A stretch of DNA of 64,000 nucleotides, taken from NCBI GenBank assembly GCA_003024175.1, contig MDYQ01000128.1, positions 124,001-188,000 of the forward strand. The letters are read 5' to 3'. This document shows positions 34,571-46,776 of this stretch, piece after piece. The stretch is from Planoprotostelium fungivorum (Eukaryota > Evosea > Variosea > Cavosteliida > Cavosteliaceae). The notes below the pieces were generated by a model. That model worked only from the letters and a program-made list of their open reading frames with translations, searched no databases and had not been told where the DNA came from. The translations under genes were made by a program, and so were the position numbers. Numbering within the stretch: position 1 is the stretch's first letter; each line of letters opens with the position of its first letter.

Positions 34571-36760
34571 TCAGAAGAGTGCAATCATGACGAAGAGCGC
34601 TAAGACGAGAAGGGAGGCCTTAGTCTGTGAAGTACCGCTGTACGTATCAGTTCGAGTGGCACTGATGTCTTGTGCAGTAGAAGTTGTCGAGTGCCCGCTG
34701 TTATCTGTCGCCGTGTCAGGTCGTCCGGCTTTGATATCTCACCAGACGACAGAGAGTACACGAAGGGGCCGTTACCAGCGACAACCAAGATGTTGCTCGT
34801 CTTAGGGCTGTTGGGACTGACGGCACGATTGTATTGGGCTGGGTAACCTTCGGGTGGATTCAACTGGAAGTGGGAAGAGGGCAGACCAACGAGAGAAGCT
34901 ACGGTCAGGTTGACCACGGTGGGATACTGAAGGACGAGAAGTCCGTCGAGATCTTGCTGCTCTCCGTACACGCCACCCTGCTGCACGCTCACTGCTGAGG
35001 TCAGACACTCGTCTTCCGAACGGCACTTACTGAGGGTGAACTGGAGCGTGAACTGGTTGTGGGTCGCTGATTGGACGATCAATTGATCAACGTCACATGT
35101 CACGGTGTACGTATCAGTGGATGTGGTAGTGTTTCGAGTGGTGGCTGCGTTAGCGTACGGGGAGTCCGGGTAGCCTGATGCTACCAAACAGTAACCGGTG
35201 GGAGGCTCGATGAATAAGACCGTGATGTAAGAGTCGATCAACAGCGTTGTGTTTTGGACAACATTAGAGCAGGCTATATAGAGTGAGGGGCAGAGGAGAA
35301 CGTGAAACATCACCAGCAAAGTACTGCATAGAGAGAGTAGACATCACGTTGGTGGTGGTCGTAGGGCTAGGAACAGTCAGCACGGAGTGTAGAGGCAGTC
35401 TTACCAAGAATCGATCTGAAACTGTCCAAACACTTGAGAGTATGAAGTTCGATACTGAAAGAAGCCGGGGCTGACGGTGTAGTTGACATAGCTGCGATCA
35501 TAGCTCTCTATGTAGTACGAGCGGTTCACAAAGATGTTTTGCGCTGAGTACACACATCAGACTTCTTCGTACATCGGAACTGTCTCACCAGGTCCAGCAG
35601 TCACGGACGCATTGAAGGTCGAGCTGTTGCCACAGTTGTAGATGGTAGAGATGACGCTGGAATCCATCAAGCCCAAGTATTGGTTGGGTGGGCCGGACCA
35701 CTTTCCTATGTTGTCCGTAGAGAAGACATCTAATCCACGGAAATTCACGAGGGCGTAGGTACCGTTAGGGCTTCCATACGACTTACACTGGAGAGTGTAA
35801 TTACCAGTGGTCTTAATTGAAACTGTGGCGGGGGTATCAGCCGGTATCAGATCCATCGCCACATCGACGTATTGAAGAGTAAAATGGTAGCACGAACCAG
35901 CAGAGATGAACTAAAACCTTCAGGTGAAGCGTGGACGAATGGCTCACTATGGGTGGAACGTCGGCACCTCTCTCACGGGCAAAGTAAGTCGTGATGAGAA
36001 GGGCACTCTCCTTCGAACAGACTTGACCCTTGTAAGGTGAGTCGTATGGCGAGTCAGAAAAGTTGGCCACGAAGGATTGCGGAAGAGATTCGGCGTAGTA
36101 CGGGTAAGCTGCAGGGAGTCAGGCGTGGAAGGTAGTGGATACGCACGATAGGTCTTCAAGTTGACGTATTCTCCAGGCTGAGCAACGTATCTCCATGAGT
36201 ACCCCACAAAGCTGTCCGTGCGAGTGTAAAAGGGTGTGGGTGAGTTGTAGACATAGATGACTGGGTTGGCTGGTACGTAGCTCTGGCCAGGAACGATGGT
36301 CATGGGTCCAGCTGCAAGACTGAGTAGGATGCGTGGGTGAAAGGTACTCACCGTATTGAGTTACTGTGAGGACTACACCGAGGGATGCAGACACGGAAGA
36401 CTGTCCAACTGCAAAGAGAACGGCCTGGAAGGTAGAGCAGCTCAGATTCATCGATCGTGAGACGGAGATGACTTCATTGTGATCGATGAATCGTCCGTCA
36501 CAGACGGCAGACACTTCAGTCGTGCGGTTGAAAGAGAGGTCCGGTCCGTATCGACCCACGACAAAGATGGATGGGTCCGATGATTGGAGGATGGGCGTGA
36601 AGAAGCCAGTGGGAGGAACTGAGGTGATATTGTAGGAATATACCTGCGTTACCCGTCAGAGATGGGTGAATGGATGATTTGATGTTCGAAAGATGGAATG
36701 ACAGACCTGAGCGGACACAATACCGAGGATGGATAGCAGAAGGAAGAGACGGAACCTCAT
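34571..36760 (-). CDS. Cell-surface or secreted glycoprotein with signal peptide and hydrophobic C-terminus
   Basis: N-terminus MRFRLFLLLSILGIVSAQ is a signal peptide cut by an intron right after it. Exons then encode a long extracellular chain rich in Ser, Thr and Tyr with many N-x-S/T sites (e.g. SFNRTTEV, SMNLSCST, FVANFSDSP, IFVNRSYYIE, VNLTVAS). Spaced cysteines occur (CDGRFID, CTSxxC type). The last exon has a Ser/Thr-rich stalk (SGHSTTSTAQDISATRTDT) and ends in LLVLALFVMIALF directly before the stop. This is a GPI-attachment-like tail. No domain is recognised. Plasma-membrane or wall/coat exposure is inferred. Confidence 0.65.
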
Positions 36761-37444
36761 CTATGGTCAAGACGACTCGTTGCAGCTGGCAGAAATAACA
36801 GACCGCATTCTTACAGGTCCGAATCTAGTGGCCCTGATGTCTACATTTCGGTGTAGGGGTCCTCATTATGCCAAATCTTTCAATCTCGCGGCGAAAGAAA
36901 TTCTTGATTTGGTTTTTCTGGTTGGTGTCCATGCATTTGGAACCCTAATTTTTTTTGGACAACCGGAAAAACTGAATCGAATGCCCAAACTCACGAGAGC
37001 CCAAATGTTTATTCCACCAAGCAGATTTGTGACTCCTATCTTCTCGTCAGTTGGCGAACTGCCGGCTAGATTCTTCATTTGTTCCCTCTTCCCTCTTCAG
37101 GGTTTCTCTTGTCCTCCTTTCTCTCTCTCCCTCCCTCTCTTCTCTCTCTATAGTGTGTTCTCTCTTTCCCTTCTCTCTTTTCTCTTCCTTCTCTTCTCTC
37201 TTTCCCTTCCTTCCTTTCCCCCCCTTCTCTCACTTCTCTCCTCTCTCTTTCTCTCCTCTCTGCTGCATCTCTCCTCTCCCTTCCTTCCACTCTCGATGCT
37301 ATCTCTCTCAGCTCCATCGTCCTCCCTTCTGCTCACCTTTCGGTCCTCTACCCATCACTTCAGCCGATCCAACCCTCTCATAATCCAACTTGTTCACCAC
37401 GTCTTCATACCTGCACGTCTCAACGACACCTCCATACCATCCTC
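36761..37444. other. Intergenic region with a long polypyrimidine tract
   Basis: Contains the CT-rich block at 37080-37335. No exon was supported. Apparent open frames here on both strands come from the low-complexity block. Confidence 0.55.
37080..37335. repeat. Polypyrimidine (CT-rich) low-complexity tract
   Basis: About 250 bp of almost pure C/T on the + strand, made of irregular CTCTCTTC and CCTTCC units. It is able to form triplex (H-) DNA. Confidence 0.8.
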
Positions 37445-39795
37445 TCACCTTCCTTCGGGGAAGTCTCTCAGTGTCGTGTCGTTGTATACTTTCAATTTTC
37501 GTACCTTCTTTAGAAATTCCTGTGTCGAGTGAGTCCATGAGGTGAATGGTAAGAGACTCACGGTCTTGTCTGTACTCTTCTCTCTTATCTTGTTGACGAC
37601 TAACTCTCTGATTCTGGATTCTGCCATCTTCTGTGCCGTTGCACTGTTGATATCTACTATGACGTCAATCAAGTTCGTATGGACGAGTCATCTCACCTTC
37701 TGCTTCCTCTTCTCCTGGAATACGATCAGCTCGTTGTAGATAAGACATCCTTCATATCCTCACCTGATTTGGGTACGTCGGCCCACGGGCCCGGTACTTT
37801 GAGTACTCGGATCTGATTGTTCATAAAGTCTTCTATCTTCTCCACCAGAGCCTTCTCGTCTAATTCTGTCGTGCGGTTGCCCACAGTCAAGATCTGCGTT
37901 GCCTTTGAAACGAATGTGATGGCCCTGTTCATTTGAGAATCGTCCGAGGCTGACGACAGCCTCACCTTCCCTTCTTTCCCGCGCGACCCGTTCTTCCCAC
38001 ACGGTGGACGTAATCCTCCGCCGTAACGGGCACGTCAAAGTTGATGACGTAAGGCAGAGAGGGTACGTCGATTCCTCTGGCCAAAACTTCCGTCGACACG
38101 ATGAACTGGATCTCGTTCTGTTTGAATCGCTCCATCCTCTTCTCCCTCTCGCTGGGTGAGTGCTCCTTGTGGACTGACGCACTCTTGAATCCAGCAGCTT
38201 CGATGGATTCGGCCTGAAACGATTCAACATCGCGGACGATGAGATGGATGGGAGGGAGCTCACGAGTCGATCGGCTCTCTGTCTCGTCCTGCAGAAGATG
38301 ATGGCCTGTTTGTCACGGAGGGAGACGTTTCCCGTCCTTCGGATCAAGTAGAGTAGAAGGGCTTGCTTCCTCCTCGGTGTCACGTGAAATGCAATGTGCT
38401 CGACTGTTTGACCTCAACGTCAATCTACAACGAACCACTCACCTCCCTCGGCCACACTCTTCGATTCGTTGAGATCGACGATATCAGCTTCTGGTGCCAA
38501 CTTTTTGATCATGTCTTCCACCTTGTCCGTCAGTGTCGCAGAATACATCAGGATCTATCGATGTCACTCCGTTGTAGAGAGCCGTCTCGCCATCACCTGC
38601 TTCTTCTTCGTGTGTCGCGAATATTTGGGCAGCAGCTTCCACACCGAGATGACATCGGGGAGGAGCCCCATGGCCAGCATCTTGTCGCATTCATCTACAA
38701 CGATCATCTTCACTTGAGACAAGGATATGAGTGGTGATTCTGTCGGTATCAGCACAGAGCAGCCATTCTACTCCACCTCTTTCGAGCAGATGTCTCAGCC
38801 GCCCCGGATTAGCCACCGTGATCTCTATCCCTTCCGTCTTCTTCTGCACGAGGTCAGATGTCACGTGAGATATCGTACGTAAGAGGAAATCTCACGTGTA
38901 CGGAATCCGGTATACCACTGTGGACGCAATTGACTTTGGCTCTTCCACCTTGCATGTGTTTGCTCAGAAGGCCCACGTGTTCTTCTACCTGCTTCTCTTC
39001 AATTCGAACGATCGTGAGAGGTACTTCACCTGCTCGGCTAACTCTCTCGTGGGTGTTAGGATGAGGACAGAGGGTGTCAGTAGTTTCTTCACTTCTTCCA
39101 CCGTCTCCTCCGTCTTCTCTTCCGTCTCGACTTCCTTTCGCACGTTGTGAATCAGCTGAAGGGCCGGGATGACGTAAGCTGCCGTTTTACCCGTGCCAGT
39201 TCGATCTGACGCGACCACCTGATCATCCATCGTGAGATCCACGTCTGATCGATGGGATCGAGATGACTCACGTCTGATCCCATGACGGCTCTTGGTATAC
39301 ATTTTCTCTGGACGTTCGTCATGTATTCGTACTGAAGATCCTCCGTGGCCTTGATGATCTCTGGGGCCACCCTCAATCCAGTGAATTTGGCCAGTCTGAA
39401 TCCTTTTCCAGACAAGACGGCTTCTCTGGTTCAGTGTCTCTCTCTCGGTTGATATGGTTCTCACTCTTTTCTTCTCTTCTGGTTAATTCCTCTTCTGCCA
39501 TCTGCTTCGCATCTTCGTCGGTGATCTCGGACGATGTGAAGCTCTCGGTGGGTGGAGTGGATTCAGACGGAGAATGTGTGTCTTCGTTTCCCTCTGGAGA
39601 TGCGGGCTCGACTGGTGTCACTTGTTTTGGAATGGGTGCAGATGGTTGTGATGGTGGTCTGGTCGATTTTTTCTTGGGTATATATTGATTCTTGATGTCA
39701 GATTCTTGAATATCAGACAGATCAACTGTTCCGTATGATGATGTTGATCCGATTCGCTTCACTAGAGATCCATTGACATGAAGTTTAGTAGCCAT
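37445..39795 (-). CDS. DEAD-box family RNA helicase with DECD motif II
   Basis: N-terminal exon MATKLHVNGSLVKRIG with an acidic Ser/Pro linker. Q motif region: FRLAKFTGLRVAPEI. Motif I: ASDRTGTGKTAAYVIP. Ia: LILTPTRELAEQ. Ib: ITVANPGRLRHLLERGG. Motif II: MIVVDECDKML, i.e. DECD rather than DEAD. III: LMYSATLTDKV. IV: KQAIIFCRTRQRADR. V: VSTEVLARGIDVPSLPYV. VI: YVHRVGRTGRAG. The C-terminal exons read LDEKALVEKIEDFMNN, AQKMAESRIRELVVNKI and VYNDTTLRDFPEGR. ATP-dependent RNA unwinding is expected. DECD is known in UAP56/Sub2, but the flanking sequence does not match that family well. Three introns hold the TCGTTGTAGA element (37715-37763, 38404-38442, 38555-38596). Confidence 0.88.
38404..38442 (-). 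repeat. Introner-like intron, sense copy (39 nt)
   Basis: After the GTGAG donor it reads TGGTTCGTTGTAGATTGACG, then a short unrelated 3' end with a CAAACAG acceptor. It matches introns 2880-2922 and 15511-15547 in other genes. Confidence 0.82.
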
Positions 39796-40297
39796 ACATG
39801 CCTTGATGGTACTGTATAGAGGGTCAGAACTGTGATCAGATGATGAGGATCACCGATTGTTCAGTAGACCAACATTCAGAGAAGTATTGAGACGTGGTGT
39901 AATGACAGTGTTTATCGAGAGGCGAGCTCTGCTCCATATAGACATCATCGCACAAGATGTGATCGCAGTGTGGTGATGTGTCGCGGTGTAGACGGAAACC
40001 GTTCAACTCGCCAGGGGGACACCGAGCTTACCGTTCAGACGCAGTGTTTTGATGTGTCTCTATCAGCACCTGTTAACAGATGCTGAGGATTGAGTCTCAC
40101 AACTGGCGATCTGATCGTAGCCATAATTGCCCTCCAAAATTTGGACACAAGCCCTGGTAGAGATTGGAAGAACATCTTGGCTCCAACCCACACACACAAA
40201 GAGAGCGAGTACCTTCATCGGTGCGAAAAATGCTCAAAAATTGATTTATTCTACATTACTGTGACATGATGCGATCAGATCAAATCCTCCACACAAC
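39796..40297. other. Intergenic spacer between divergent helicase and LSm5 genes
   Basis: About 500 bp that presumably hold two promoters. No RNA gene or exon was supported. Confidence 0.5.
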
Positions 40298-40745
40298 ATG
40301 GCTACCGAGGGACAACAATCTAACACCTCACAACGACTTCCATTAGGTGTGCATTGACCGTTATTCATCTTCTAATTCTCTTCAGAACTGATTGCAGAAT
40401 GCACTGGTTCGAAGTTGTGGATCATCATGAAGAACGATAAGGAATTAGTTGGAACCCTCAGAGGATTCGATGACTACGTTAACATGGTTTTGGAAGATGT
40501 GACCGAGTTGTGAGTGGAGTTTTACGTGATGTCCACGGTTCATTAACACATCAACAGCGAGAATACCCCAGAGGGAATCAGAACAAATCAATTAGATCAA
40601 ATTTTATTGAACGGTAACAACATCTGTCTTGTGAGTTCCAATCGAATCATTAGATCTTTCAAAATCCTCAACGTCATTCGAAGCAGGAACTGAACGATAG
40701 TTTCAGTTAATTCCAGGAGGAAGCGGACCACTCGGTGACCAATAA
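40298..40745 (+). CDS. LSM5: U6 snRNA-associated Sm-like protein LSm5
   Basis: Member of the LSm1-7/2-8 rings acting in U6 snRNA function and mRNA decay. Four exons (introns 40347-40385, 40510-40557, 40631-40706) give [20 protein letters not shown]. Then comes the Sm1 motif [39 protein letters not shown] and Sm2 [18 protein letters not shown], ending SGPLGDQ. The [14 protein letters not shown] and NGNNI stretches are diagnostic for LSm5. The stop codon TAA overlaps an AATAAA signal, so the 3' UTR must be very short. Confidence 0.95.
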
Positions 40746-40950
40746 ACATCTTCCGAAATCACGTCCTCATATCACTCGTATGACTCGTCATCTCGTGCAC
40801 ACTTGTATTCATTCACAATCCAATCGATCTATGCAGAGTACACGCGAATGGCTGCGTGCCTCGTGAGAGCTCATGTCACTGAATGCATGTTTCCATCGAA
40901 CACATCTGTATTTCTTGTTTATATTTGATCCCTGTACAAAGTAGGTCCAC

Positions 40951-43900
40951 TCAAAACTGATTGGGAACAGCAGGCTCTTCTCCTATCTCCCCCTCGCTCT
41001 CACTCTCGTATTCTTCTTCCTTCTGTTCGTCCACCATCTCATCTCGAACCACCTGCATCTCTCGTCACCTTTACACCCCAACCGAACTGAATCACCTGCA
41101 ATTTGGCACTGAACGTCTGGAAGGTGATGGGCTTGGTCAGATAATCATCCACGAGGGTTCTAAACAATTGATTCTTCTCATCCATGAGGGCGTTGGCGGT
41201 CAGAGCGGTGACGTGCGTGTGGCCCAACTCTGGCCTCTCAGATTCGATCCTCCTGATCTCAGACGTGGCTTGTGATCCATCCATGACTGGCATCTGACTG
41301 TCCATGCTGCCGATAGAGGTGAGGCGATGGTCGGTGTAGATAGAGGGACTCACAATATGCAATCCCACGGCTCGAACCTCTGGTGGGCTTGCAGGAATTT
41401 CTCGACGCCTTCCTTTCCGTTATCTGCCATCTCGTAGACGACACCTTGGATTCGCTTCAGCATCAATTGGACCACTCTCTGATTCGTCTTATCATCCTGT
41501 TCTACATGTCATCCTCTCTCCATCATCATGATCATCATCATCACCTCCACGATGAGAATGCGTATGTCTCTCTTTCCCTCCGGTTGCGGTGAATTCGGAA
41601 CGATGACTGGCTGTACCGGACTGCTCACGGAAGAAGAACGATGACTGACGTTCGATCGAGGAGAGATCGGTGTCGTCGCATCCTCCGATGGATCCAGTGG
41701 AACGCTCGTCACGTTCAGTCGATTCGGTGAAGGCTTCGTGTTGGTGGCAGGGGCGGTGGTGGTGGGAACCTCTTGAGTGAAACTGGACGATTTACCGAAA
41801 CTGGGGGCAGGGCCAAAGGAAGGAGCTGCACCGAAGGAGGGAGCTTTACCAAAGGAAGGAGCCGTACCGAAGGAAGGAGTTGCACCGAAAGAGGGAGCTG
41901 CACCGAATGTGGGTGGAGCTGCACCGAATGTGGGTGGAGCTGTGAATTGTGGAGCGGCTGTCACGATGGGCACCGTGTTCGCGGGGGTGAGGGTGAGAGT
42001 CGGTGCGATGGATGTGGATGGAACGGAGGTGAAGGTGGGGGGGGCTGTGAAGGTGGGAGGAGCGGCAGCGGTGAAAGTGGGGAAGCTGATGAGAGGTGAT
42101 GTCGGGTGGACGACGTCTACTTTTCTGACGGTCGGTGGATTGTTTTGTATCAGCGAGGGAGGTGCAACGAAACGAACCGTTCCCGGCTGTGAACGTGTGA
42201 GATCGAAATTCTTCTCTTCGTTGTAGAGGAACGGAAACGCACCTTGTTGATGTGTCTGCTGGATCTAGACGTACGAGATGACACAGATGAAGATCTGGAT
42301 CTTCTCATCTGATCGTCTGATGGAGCAGGATAGATCCGGCTGTTGGGTGCCTGAACGCTCCTGGACACGCGTCAGCTTCCATCGAATGAGATCAAAATTT
42401 GAAACTCACCGAATGACATGTGCGATCTTCTGAATGCAGAAGGGCCTTCGAATGAGACCCAATTTAAACTCTCTGTAATCGTCCGGCAGCTGATGGGATC
42501 AGAATGAAGGAGAAGACGTGATAATCTCACCTCTTTTGTCGACCGATTCGAATAGTGAGTGACAAAGAAGATGTGAACCGAGACGCCCTTTGAGCGTAAA
42601 GATTGTAGATAAGACGTGTCGATCGTTGAAGCCTTGTGTAATTCCACGATCAACGTCAGACGGTTGATAGATCCCACACCATTGGGCCTGCGATCGTTCA
42701 GAAATTTCTGTTACATATCTCGTTCGACGCACGAATTGGAGGCGTCTGGTTGTAGTTGATCCATCTTGTCCACGTGTTCGTTCAGTTCTTCCATCTACAA
42801 CGCTCAGTGTGGATCGAAATATCTTCTTCACCTCTTGGAACGACACACAGTCGTAGTTGTATTCTCTCCTGAGTGTCTCGGTCAAGAGAGATCCCACGAT
42901 GGTGTTATCTGTGCAGAGTAATACCAAGTGTTCGGGAGTAGTGTAAGAATCAACGATTTCAGCGGGAGGACTGCTGAATCTTCTCGTGGGAGATCTATTG
43001 TGTGTCAGTTTTTATATGAGGTGATAGAGAATGACAGATAGAGGTTAATGAATAGAGATTGATGTATAATAAAGATGGATGTATAGGAAATCGATGTTTC
43101 CAAGTTGATGTGTACAAGATGTAGCGAGATGGAAGATGACTCACTCGTTGAGTGAACCATTTGGAATGAGGAAAGTGAAAGTGGTGCCCACACCCACTTC
43201 AGAGGATACAGTGATCGATCCTCCCATCAACTCCACCAACTGTTTCGATATACTCAGACCAATACCCGTTCCCGGCTTACGATCGGCCACGTGTCTCTCC
43301 ACCTTCGCGTGTCAGCTCCGTTCACCTTACTTCTCTCACCTGGAAAAATCGCAGGAAGAGATTCTGAAGGTCCTCCTGACTCATACCTGATCCTGAATCG
43401 GCCACTTTGAATTGAACCATCGGCTGCCCCCCGGCCACTTTGATGCTCGACACGGTCAAAACGATCTGTCCCCTCGCAGTGAATTTGACGGCGTTGCTAG
43501 AGTGAGTCAGGTGTGGAGGAAAATAAGATACGGACCTGAGTAAGTTGTAGAGGATCTGACGGACTCGGTTGTCGTCCGTACGGATGGTCTCCGGGCAGTC
43601 ACGTGACACGGCGTAACAGAACTCCAGGTTGCCCTTCTCGTACATGACGTTCATGGAATTGAGAGAATTCTCCATGAAGAGTCGAAGGTTGACGGATCCG
43701 TACGTCAGCTTCATCTTACCCTGCTTCAGTTTCGCAAACTGAAACGAGGTCAATCCAAATGTGTCCGTCTCATGCATCGAAAAAAGGTTCAGATGTGACG
43801 AGATCACCTCGAGTAGATCGTTGATGAGAGCTAAGAGAGAATTAGCGGAAGTCTTGATCATGTTGATCATCTCCGTATCACTCTCGGCTGAAGCTTGGAG

Positions 43901-45734
43901 GAGCAGCAGATCTGTCACACCGACGATACAATTCAGCGGCGTGCGTAGCTCGTGAGACGTATTCGCAACTGATATCGTCAGTTCAACTCCCACCCCAACT
44001 CTCACCGAAATTCTCCTGCATCAAGGCCAACCTACCACACGTCAGCTTGTGTCCACACTCTTCCTATTCGATCTCTCCACACCTCTCCGCGTTGTTCCTC
44101 GCCAGAGTCAGCAACTTCTCCCTCTCTAATTCGTCCGTTATGTCTCTGCCGAGGCAGAGGATGGAAGTGATGTGATCTGAATCGAAGGTGCTGTCCGTGA
44201 CTGACGTGGCCCCGCGGCTGTGAGCGATGCCCAACTCGATGGAGTCCGTGCTGGACCTCTCGGATGAAGATCCAGATTGGAGGGGCATACTGCTCTTCAC
44301 CATCTTGACGGTCCACTCGATCACACGCGTCGCTTCGACTACGGTGGAGGTGGATGTGAAGGTCGTGTACTCTGACGTGTTCTTCTCCTTCACGAGTCCT
44401 CTTATCTTTCGATTGGCGGCGTCCCTCTCTTCCTTTGTGGAGAAATTGATGAAATCAGTGAACATCCCGTTGACGAGGGGAGCTCTCGGGTTGACCTTCA
44501 ATTTGGACATGGCAAACTTGTTGACGTGATTGACGGTACCTTCATCATCCAACAAGAGACAGATGGATGGAACCTGATCGACCTTCACTCCATCATCTCA
44601 TCGTGCGATGCGTCACCTGATCGATGAGCCACGATACGACGAGAGATTGGTTCTGGAGGGCCGTTTGTTTCAGATTGAGACTGTAGTAGAGTGTTTTCAT
44701 CGGGTCTCTCAACACCGACGTTCCTACGGATAAGTAGATGAAGACAAACGAGCCTAATCTGGTAGAGCGTCAGAGAGGGAGACACATGGAGGACATACCG
44801 GGTGACCATCTGTAATACGTCGAGCGAGCCCCTGCTGAAATCGAGGATGCAAGCGTTGAAGATGAGATTCAAGACGCGAAGGAAGAGGGCGAACAACAGG
44901 AAGACGAAGACGTTTCCACTGAAGAATCTGGAAGAGATGAGGAGGGATGGATGATGATGCACACCTCCTCCTATAACACAGACCCAGCATGAGTAGACCG
45001 AACCAGGGAGGCCACAGGGAGGCCACAACAGTTCTGAAGGTCGTGGAACGGCGAGTTCCATCATCGGCGGCTGGCACCAGATTCCATGAGAGGATGGCGG
45101 CCAAGAGAACAGAGATGAAGGTGAACATACCGAGAGAGAATATCCCGAGGAGTTTCCATCCCTTGAAACTGCGATGAGCCAGGAAGAGACCACAGCACCA
45201 TGACGCGAATTCGACGAGACGACACACGAGCTCGACCTGTTCTTGCATCAGAGATGGGACGTTGAGATGTCTTCTCATTGGAATGGACAGACATCGACAT
45301 ACGAACCTGGAGGAATGTGTCCAATCGCGGATTGAAACTCGCTAATGGAACGAGATTGAGATTGATTCCCTGTCAATTCTCAGCGTGCACCAGAGTCGAT
45401 GAGTCTACGCACCTCTGACAGAACCAGAAGAGCTCCGACGAACCCGTAACCGACACCGATGCAAACAAAGAATCCATCGAGGAATGCGCTCTGTGCGAAG
45501 ATGAAAGTAGCGAATATGAGGAAGCAGGTAGATATAGTTGTGATATAAACGACCAGCTGGAAGAAGTCATATGACACCAAGAGAAGGATTGCCACTAGAC
45601 CGCTCAGAAAAAAGGTACCTATGCAGATACATAGAAATTCGATACTGCAGAAGGCTTTCGCGACTTGCTGTGTGATTGTCAATCAACAATCGTACTATTA
45701 TCAATGTCCTCCTCTCAGGAGGAAACTGAGACAT
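40951..45734 (-). CDS. Hybrid histidine kinase: 7TM-like sensor, PAS, HisKA, HATPase, receiver
   Basis: N-terminus (45734) runs through several membrane helices: [39 protein letters not shown] and [23 protein letters not shown]-type region ([19 protein letters not shown] to [11 protein letters not shown]) leads to the H box [16 protein letters not shown]. The ATPase follows: [11 protein letters not shown] with [26 protein letters not shown] and the G2 region [20 protein letters not shown] degenerate receiver-like part ([15 protein letters not shown]) and a Ser/Pro linker with five or six GAAPSFG units (41780-41960) precede the true receiver: RILIVE, then [10 protein letters not shown] (phospho-Asp), TALTA and YLTKPI. 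The tail is acidic. Two introns (42187-42242, 42795-42831) carry the recurrent element. Confidence 0.88.
41780..41960 (-). repeat. Coding tandem repeat GAAPSFG in histidine kinase linker
   Basis: Seven-codon units (TFGAAPSFG-like, variants GTAPSFG, GKAPSFG, GPAPSFG) repeat about eight times between the kinase core and receiver, with high DNA identity. Confidence 0.85.
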
Positions 45735-46488
45735 CACGCACCTGAAAGCAGCTCCTCTGTTCACCCTCAAATAGAGTCTGGGGCGGAAGCATGCCTCATA
45801 AAACGAGCAGATTTTGCGATGATGTCCCGTCGCCCTTTCAACTCATATCTCACAGATGAGTTTTCTTCCGATTTTACGTCAAACAGTCAAGGAACTCTTC
45901 TATTTACGGGCTCTTTATTACCCGATCGCAGACAGTTCCACGAGCCACATGTAGTACCCCCCCCTTCGAATTAGTGTCTACGCTTTGTGGGCATCCAGCC
46001 TATGCAATTACCGATTGACATAGAGTCGAGGCATTCATCAGTAAGAGGTTGACCTTTTTTACGGTCGAAGTGGTCCCGCGGAATCGGAAATGGTACCTAG
46101 GCAACATCTTTATCCAGGGCGGATCTCGAACATCACGGAAGCGATCACCGTGAGAGTGCTCTTGGCTCATCCTCACAAGATGCCTTGTGATGAGAAGGAC
46201 ATCTTCCAAAATCGACTCTATTTGATAAATTTCTCCCGTCAGCGTTCTCAGATTTGATGTCTAAGTGGGCAATGCCTTGTTTGTGGCTGTACTCTCGTAT
46301 GAATGGTGCTACGAGTAAGATCATATGAACGAATCACCTCCGGCTGAGATGACGCACTTCCATCTGGTTTTACTCTCTTTCATTGTTCTACATATGATCG
46401 TCCAAATCATCCTACTCTGTGCTCACAATCTCACATTACCACGTAGATCACACAACTGAACACGAGACAAAGGAGAAGACGAGATCGT
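45735..46488. other. Intergenic region, nothing recognised
   Basis: About 750 bp upstream of the histidine kinase. No gene, RNA or repeat supported. Confidence 0.5.
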
Positions 46489-46715
46489 TCAGCTCATTTC
46501 CCCTACGCCCCTCCCTAACATCACCCACGCTTTGGTAACGTGTCCGTTAACATATGCCTCTCTGACGGCCTCGACGATCACATCTGCTGACGGCTTCGCG
46601 CGTGGATCGTCCAAGAGCAGTCATATGATCTCCTCTCATGATGCCCTTTCAAAGCGTTCCTGAGGGCTTCGTTCAGAACTGAAGGATCGACTCTGAATTC
46701 ATTCAATAGGTTAGT
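46489..46715 (-). pseudogene. Broken fragment of an F-box/VDPS-repeat gene
   Basis: The minus strand encodes LLNEFRVDPSVLNEALRNA in one frame and DDPRAKPSADVIVEAVREAY followed by VNGHVTKAWVMLGRGVG in another, with a stop at 46489. These are two neighbouring units of the repeat seen in the genes at 25158 and 52562. The frame change between them has no GT..AG intron that would repair it, and no F-box start is near. It reads as a decayed copy of that family. Confidence 0.6.
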
Positions 46716-46776
46716 ACTACAGCAGTCTACAGTCAGCGGTGATCATCATGTCATCAGCCAAGTGGGAAATCTTCTT

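Noticed and set aside
36729-37532. 267-residue plus-strand open frame
   Set aside because: It runs through a CT-rich low-complexity block and has no domain. The composition explains the lack of stops.
40100-40180. snRNA-like Sm site (AATTTTGG on the minus strand)
   Set aside because: A single short match with no conserved snRNA stem or promoter element.
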